NCBI RefSeq assembly: GCF_021789315.1
Contig: NZ_CP084561.1
Coordinates: 3,844,001 to 3,908,000, forward strand
DNA length: 64,000 nt
Reading direction: 5' to 3'
Source of the DNA: Arthrobacter sp. FW305-BF8
GTDB lineage: Bacteria; Actinomycetota; Actinomycetes; Actinomycetales; Micrococcaceae
Part shown: piece after piece, positions 60,932-64,000 of the stretch
Position numbering within the stretch: the first letter of the stretch is position 1
Layout: each line of letters starts with the position of its first letter
Program-made: the position numbers and the translations under genes
Notes under the pieces: generated by a model
Seen by the model: the letters and a program-made list of their open reading frames with translations, nothing else
What the model was told of the DNA's origin: nothing
Database searches by the model: none

Positions 60932-61366
60932 TTACTGGGCGTCGACGTGGCGGGCGGGCAGCAGCTCGGTGACCAGGGCTTCGATGCGGGTGTGGATCTC
61001 GTCGCGGATGGGGCGCACGGAATCGACACCCTTGCCGGCAGGGTCCTCCAGCACCCAGTCCTCGTAGCGCTTGCCCGGGAAGTACGGGCACTCGTCGCCG
61101 CAGCCCATGGTGATCACGACGTCGGACTCCTTGACCGCCTCGGTGGTGAGGATCTTGGGGACCTCGGCGGACATGTCGATCCCGAGCTCGGCCATGGCTT
61201 CGACGGCGGCGGGGTTGATCCTCTCTGCCGGCTGCGAGCCGGCGGAACGCACCTCGATCGCGCCCTTGGACAGGCTGGTGAGAAACGCCGCCGCCATCTG
61301 GGACCGGCCGGCGTTGTGCACGCAGACGAAGAGGACGGAGGGCTTCTTGGCGGGGTCGGCGGTCAT
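60932..61366 (-). CDS. arsC: Arsenate reductase (LMW-PTP/ArsC type)
   Basis: A 144-aa reductase that turns arsenate into arsenite. The P-loop is VCVHNAGRSQMA (C-x5-R, Cys15-Arg21), and the DP loop LEDPAGK supplies the catalytic Asp near residue 108. A further Cys pair at MGCGDECPYF near residues 88-92 fits thioredoxin-coupled enzymes, matching the trxB gene 39 bp downstream. GGAG precedes the ATG. Confidence 0.94.
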   Translation of the reverse strand: MTADPAKKPSVLFVCVHNAGRSQMAAAFLTSLSKGAIEVRSAGSQPAERINPAAVEAMAELGIDMSAEVPKILTTEAVKESDVVITMGCGDECPYFPGKRYEDWVLEDPAGKGVDSVRPIRDEIHTRIEALVTELLPARHVDAQ

Positions 61367-61480
61367 GGTGTTCTCCTAAATTGGTGGTCTGAAGGGCGGG
61401 ATGGCGGAAAGGAACGCCTGCCTGCCCACAGCACCGCTTACACAAGTGCAACAAGAGCAGGCAATTGAAGCAAGGGCAGT

Positions 61481-62830
61481 TCAGTCAGGGGCGGTGCGCC
61501 CGTGGCGGAGTCCGGTGCCGAAACCGACGGGTTCCGGTTGGGGCACGCCGCAGGAGTCCCCGGAGTCAGCGGCCGTGGCCGGGATGCTGGTGGAGCAGAC
61601 GCCTGTTTCGGGCAGTTCAAGTTCGACGGCGCCCGCGGCCTCGCTGTCCCCGGCGAGGGCAGCGGCGATGGAGCGGACCTGTTCATAGCCGGTGGCCATC
61701 AGGAAGGTGGGTGCCCGGCCGTAGGACTTCATGCCGGCAAGATAGAAATCCTTCTCCGGCTGGGCCAGAAGACTCGCTCCGTGCGGCGGAACTGTGCCGC
61801 AGCTGTGGAAGTCCGGGTCGATGAGCGGGCCCAGGGCGCGGGGCGCGTCAACCGCCGGATCGAGGTCCAGTCTCAGTTCGGAAAGCATGGACAGGTCCGG
61901 GCGGAAGCCGGTGGCGGGAATGACCCTGTCGGCCTCCACGGTGCGGCCGTCCGCGGCATGCACCCGCAGCGAGGTCCCACTTATGATGTCGACGCGGTCC
62001 GTGAGGAAACCGGTGAGGAGCTGGACGGACCCGGTGTCGACGGCGGTGCGGAGCCGGGCTCCGAGCTGTCCCCTGGCGGGTAGCTGGTCGGCGTCGCCGC
62101 CGCCGTAGGCGCGGGAAGGACTGGCCGCGCGGATGGCCCACAGCACGTCGGTTCCGGGGTTGGTTCGGGCTAGGCGGGCAAGGTCCAGGACCAGGTTCGC
62201 CGCCGAGTGGCCGGACCCGACGACGAGCGTCCGCCGGCCCGCGAATCCGTCACGTTCGACGTTAGGCAAGGGCCCCGTGATCAGGCCCGCGGCGCGGGCC
62301 TCCGGTTCGCCCGCGGCCGGCAGGCCGGAGGTGCCCAGCGGCGCCGGGGTGGTCCAGGTTCCGGAGGTGTCGACGACGGCCCGCGCCAGGAGCTGCTCGA
62401 TGCCGCCGTCCGCGGTGGCGACGCGGAGCACGAAGGGCGTTTGTTCGCGGCCGACGCTGCGGCCCTTGTCCAGGTGTCGTCTGGTGATGGCGATGACCCT
62501 CGTTCCGGTGCGGATGCGTCCGGAGAGTTCCGGAGTTGCGGCCAGGGGTTCGAGATAGTCGGAGACGATCTGCGCACCGTACGGAAGGGCGGTGGCCCGG
62601 GGCGCTTCCCAGCCGTGGCGCTCCAGCAACCGCACCGCGGCGGCGTCGAGGTTGTATCGCCACGTAGAAAAGACACGGACATGGCCCCATTCCCGGATAG
62701 CAGCACCCACCGCTTGGCCGGCCTCGAGCACGAGCGGTTCCAAGCCGCGCTCGAGCAGGTGCACGGCGGCGGCCAGGCCCACAGGCCCGCCTCCGACCAC
62801 GGCGACCGGGAGGGAATCCAGTGCTGTCAT
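61481..62830 (-). CDS. arsO: ArsO-like FAD-dependent oxidoreductase
   Basis: A 449-aa flavoprotein of the FMO/TrkA-like group often found in ars operons. VAVVGGGPVGLAAAVHLLERG near residue 9 binds FAD, REWGHVRVFSTWRYNLD follows, RRTLVVGSGHSAANLVLDLA near residue 196 is the NAD(P) motif, and ATGFRPDLSML is the FMO-type identifying stretch near residue 314. The start at 62830 follows GAGGA. ArsO was proposed to be a monooxygenase with a role in arsenic resistance; the reaction is not established. The last 25 residues are a variable tail. Confidence 0.85.
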   Translation of the reverse strand: MTALDSLPVAVVGGGPVGLAAAVHLLERGLEPLVLEAGQAVGAAIREWGHVRVFSTWRYNLDAAAVRLLERHGWEAPRATALPYGAQIVSDYLEPLAATPELSGRIRTGTRVIAITRRHLDKGRSVGREQTPFVLRVATADGGIEQLLARAVVDTSGTWTTPAPLGTSGLPAAGEPEARAAGLITGPLPNVERDGFAGRRTLVVGSGHSAANLVLDLARLARTNPGTDVLWAIRAASPSRAYGGGDADQLPARGQLGARLRTAVDTGSVQLLTGFLTDRVDIISGTSLRVHAADGRTVEADRVIPATGFRPDLSMLSELRLDLDPAVDAPRALGPLIDPDFHSCGTVPPHGASLLAQPEKDFYLAGMKSYGRAPTFLMATGYEQVRSIAAALAGDSEAAGAVELELPETGVCSTSIPATAADSGDSCGVPQPEPVGFGTGLRHGRTAPD

Positions 62831-62931
62831 GCTGTCCTCGTTTCGTGTTTTTCGTCGGGCGGTTGCGCGGCGCCTGTCCGACGTGTTGGCGGGCAGGCGC
62901 GCGGATGTTCTGTTCTGTTCTGCGGGAGCGG

Positions 62932-62988
62932 TCAGCAACAGTCCTGGCCGTCCTCGCAGCACTCGTCGTCGCAGCAGCCGGTGCTCAT
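62932..62988 (-). CDS. 18-aa cysteine-rich microprotein in the arsenic operon
   Basis: The frame from ATG 62988 to TGA 62932 encodes MSTGCCDDECCEDGQDCC: six cysteines in three CC pairs, with six Asp/Glu. GGGGAGGGGG stands 7-9 bases before the ATG, and the frame starts 21 bp after the aquaporin stop and ends 101 bp before the arsO start. Both position and strand fit the operon. Paired cysteines could bind As(III) or Sb(III) as thiolates, acting as a buffer or chaperone; this is inference. It is not a known family to me. Chance occurrence is unlikely given the ribosome binding site and composition, but translation is unproven. Confidence 0.7.
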   Translation of the reverse strand: MSTGCCDDECCEDGQDCC

Positions 62989-63009
62989 CACTTCACCCCC
63001 TCCCCTTTG

Positions 63010-63735
63010 CTAGCGGGATTGGTCCTTGGCCAGCGGGTACTCGTTGCCCGCCTTAAGGTTGCCCGCCTCAAGCGCCGCCGGGGCCGGGTACAGGGCACGC
63101 ACCAGCACCAGTCCCGCGGCGCCTCCGAGCAGCTGGGTCAGGATGAAGGCGGACGCCGACGCCGGGGCGATGCCCGCGAAGGTGTCCGTGATGGTCCGGG
63201 CAACCGTTACGGCCGGGTTGGCGAAGCTGGTGGAGCTGGTGAACCAGTAGGCGGCGGTGATGTAGCCGCCGACGGCGAAGGCCACCCGGTCCGTCCGGCC
63301 CGAGCGGAGAGTACCGAGCACGATGACCAGCAGCCCCGCCGTGGCGATGACTTCGCCCAGCCAGAGCCCGGCGCCTGCCCGTTCATGCGTCGAGAAGGAG
63401 ACTGCGTTCAGGCCGAACATCAGGTTGGCCAGGACGGAGCCGGCAACGCCGCCCGCGAACTGGGTGGCGATCAGTCCCGCCGCGGTTCGGGTGTCCAACA
63501 CACCCAGCACCCGTTCGGCCAGGGTCACAACCGGATTGAACGACGCCGAGACCGGCTGGAGCGCCACGATCAGCGCGACCAGTGCCGCGCCCGTGGCGAG
63601 GCTGTTCTGCAAAAGCTGCAGCCCGACGTCGTCCGGTGACAGCCGTGACGCCATCACGCCGGAGCCGACGACGGCCATGACCAGAAACGCTGTCCCCGTA
63701 AACTCGGCAGCCGCGCGCCGCGCCAGCATGCTCAT
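63010..63735 (-). CDS. MIP/aquaporin family protein (AqpS-like arsenite channel)
   Basis: A 241-aa channel of the major-intrinsic-protein family: six helices with two NPA-type loops, FNPVVT near residue 66 (NPV variant) and FANPAVTVARTITDTF near residue 184 (NPA). Its place directly behind arsR and with arsC, but with no arsB or acr3 pump, matches the AqpS arrangement known in Sinorhizobium, where arsenite made by ArsC leaves by the channel. Start at ATG 63735 overlaps the arsR stop by 4 bp. Confidence 0.92.
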   Translation of the reverse strand: MSMLARRAAAEFTGTAFLVMAVVGSGVMASRLSPDDVGLQLLQNSLATGAALVALIVALQPVSASFNPVVTLAERVLGVLDTRTAAGLIATQFAGGVAGSVLANLMFGLNAVSFSTHERAGAGLWLGEVIATAGLLVIVLGTLRSGRTDRVAFAVGGYITAAYWFTSSTSFANPAVTVARTITDTFAGIAPASASAFILTQLLGGAAGLVLVRALYPAPAALEAGNLKAGNEYPLAKDQSR

Positions 63736-64000
63736 TTGCTGTGGCCCCCGATCAGGGTGGCCAGGTTCGCCAGGGCATCGGTCCGCGCCCGGTAGTACAC
63801 CCACACCCCGCGCTTTTCCCGCTCGAGGAGGCCGGCGGCGTGGAGGACCTTCAGGTGGTGGCTGATGGTGGGCTGCGAAAGATCGAAGGCGCCATTCAGG
63901 TCGCAGACGCAGGCCTCGCCGCCCTCGTGCGAGGCCACCAGCGACATCAGCCGCAGCCGCACGGGATCCGCCAGCGCCTTGAGCAGCGGCGCGATGCCGT
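63732..64000 (-). CDS. arsR: ArsR arsenic-responsive repressor (5' end outside window)
   Basis: A winged-helix ArsR/SmtB regulator cut by the right edge; about 89 codons are visible. LLKALADPVRLRLMSLVA leads to the metal box ACVCDL with the paired cysteines typical of As(III)-sensing ArsR, then the recognition helix LSQPTISHHLKVLHAAGLL and wing REKRGVWVYY. Its stop overlaps the aquaporin start (ATGA), so it heads the operon and presumably represses it until arsenite binds. Confidence 0.94.
   Translation of the reverse strand, partial: GIAPLLKALADPVRLRLMSLVASHEGGEACVCDLNGAFDLSQPTISHHLKVLHAAGLLEREKRGVWVYYRARTDALANLATLIGGHSK

Noticed and set aside
61367..61454. N-terminal extension of arsC with two Cys (LCKRCCGQAG)
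   Set aside because: It would need a TTG start in another frame than arsC and has no ribosome binding site; arsC starts at the GGAG-preceded ATG.
59834..61468. A 544-codon plus-strand frame antisense to trxB and arsC
   Set aside because: It covers two certain genes on the other strand, has no family features, and open antisense frames are common at this GC content.
62865..62902. Hairpin between the microprotein and arsO
   Set aside because: The stem is only 7 bp plus a bulged extension; too weak to call a terminator, perhaps an mRNA processing site.

Overview
The window looks like a chromosomal stretch of a high-GC actinobacterium, most likely Arthrobacter, Pseudarthrobacter or a close Micrococcaceae relative. 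The reasons are the GC-rich third codon positions, frequent GTG starts and 1-4 bp start/stop overlaps, lineage-typical families (DUF4193, DUF6153, DUF305, TIGR03086-type proteins, rhomboid-like/DUF2156 membrane proteins) and a paaABCDE phenylacetyl-CoA epoxidase operon. The genus is inferred from gene content; there is no rRNA marker. I saw no tRNA, rRNA, CRISPR array, complete insertion sequence or prophage.

Layout. 1-3901: paaABCDE on the minus strand, translationally coupled, with paaE running off the left edge and a PaaR-like operator upstream of paaA. 4199-20607: an envelope and secretion region with an orphan membrane protein, a six-repeat secreted protein, an acyltransferase-SGNH O-acyltransferase, an LPETG-anchored DUF5979 protein, an orphan TRAP-type binding lipoprotein beside a GH18 protein, a bare histidine-kinase ATPase, two paralogous beta-barrel lipoproteins, a second acyltransferase overlapping a lipoprotein, and an AraC regulator. 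20673-31890: a VOC protein, a large multicopper oxidase with permuted copper motifs, two DUF202 proteins, a receiver-only regulator, a broken alpha/beta hydrolase, a BBE-type flavin oxidase, a giant chitobiase-like/FG-GAP secreted protein, and a methyltransferase with a small membrane protein. 32024-36056: copper resistance (copB, DUF6153, DUF305) under a promoter whose spacer carries a perfect CsoR-like palindrome. 36228-54895: SDR/MarR pair, glycosyltransferase, secreted protease, SGNH hydrolase, membrane proteins, an ArsR-SRPBCC operon, HAD hydrolase, a deletion-fused ABC exporter, DUF4193, a copper-storage protein, a frameshifted flavin monooxygenase, an MprF-like protein and an SDR. 55153-59786: zinc alcohol dehydrogenase, MFS transporter, an uncharacterised protein, a 56-aa protein and a SnoaL-like protein. 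59828-64000: an arsenic operon read leftward, arsR - aquaporin - an 18-residue cysteine-rich peptide - arsO-like flavoprotein - arsC - trxB.

Two themes stand out. The arsenic operon encodes a tiny cysteine-rich microprotein (MSTGCCDDECCEDGQDCC) with a strong ribosome binding site between the aquaporin and the flavoprotein; it is the best candidate here for something undescribed. The middle of the window also carries several internal-deletion scars: an alpha/beta hydrolase, a DinB-like protein, an ABC ATPase fused in frame to half a permease, a YciI tail, a frameshifted monooxygenase and a shortened duplicate of the methyltransferase locus. They indicate active erosion of accessory genes without visible insertion elements.
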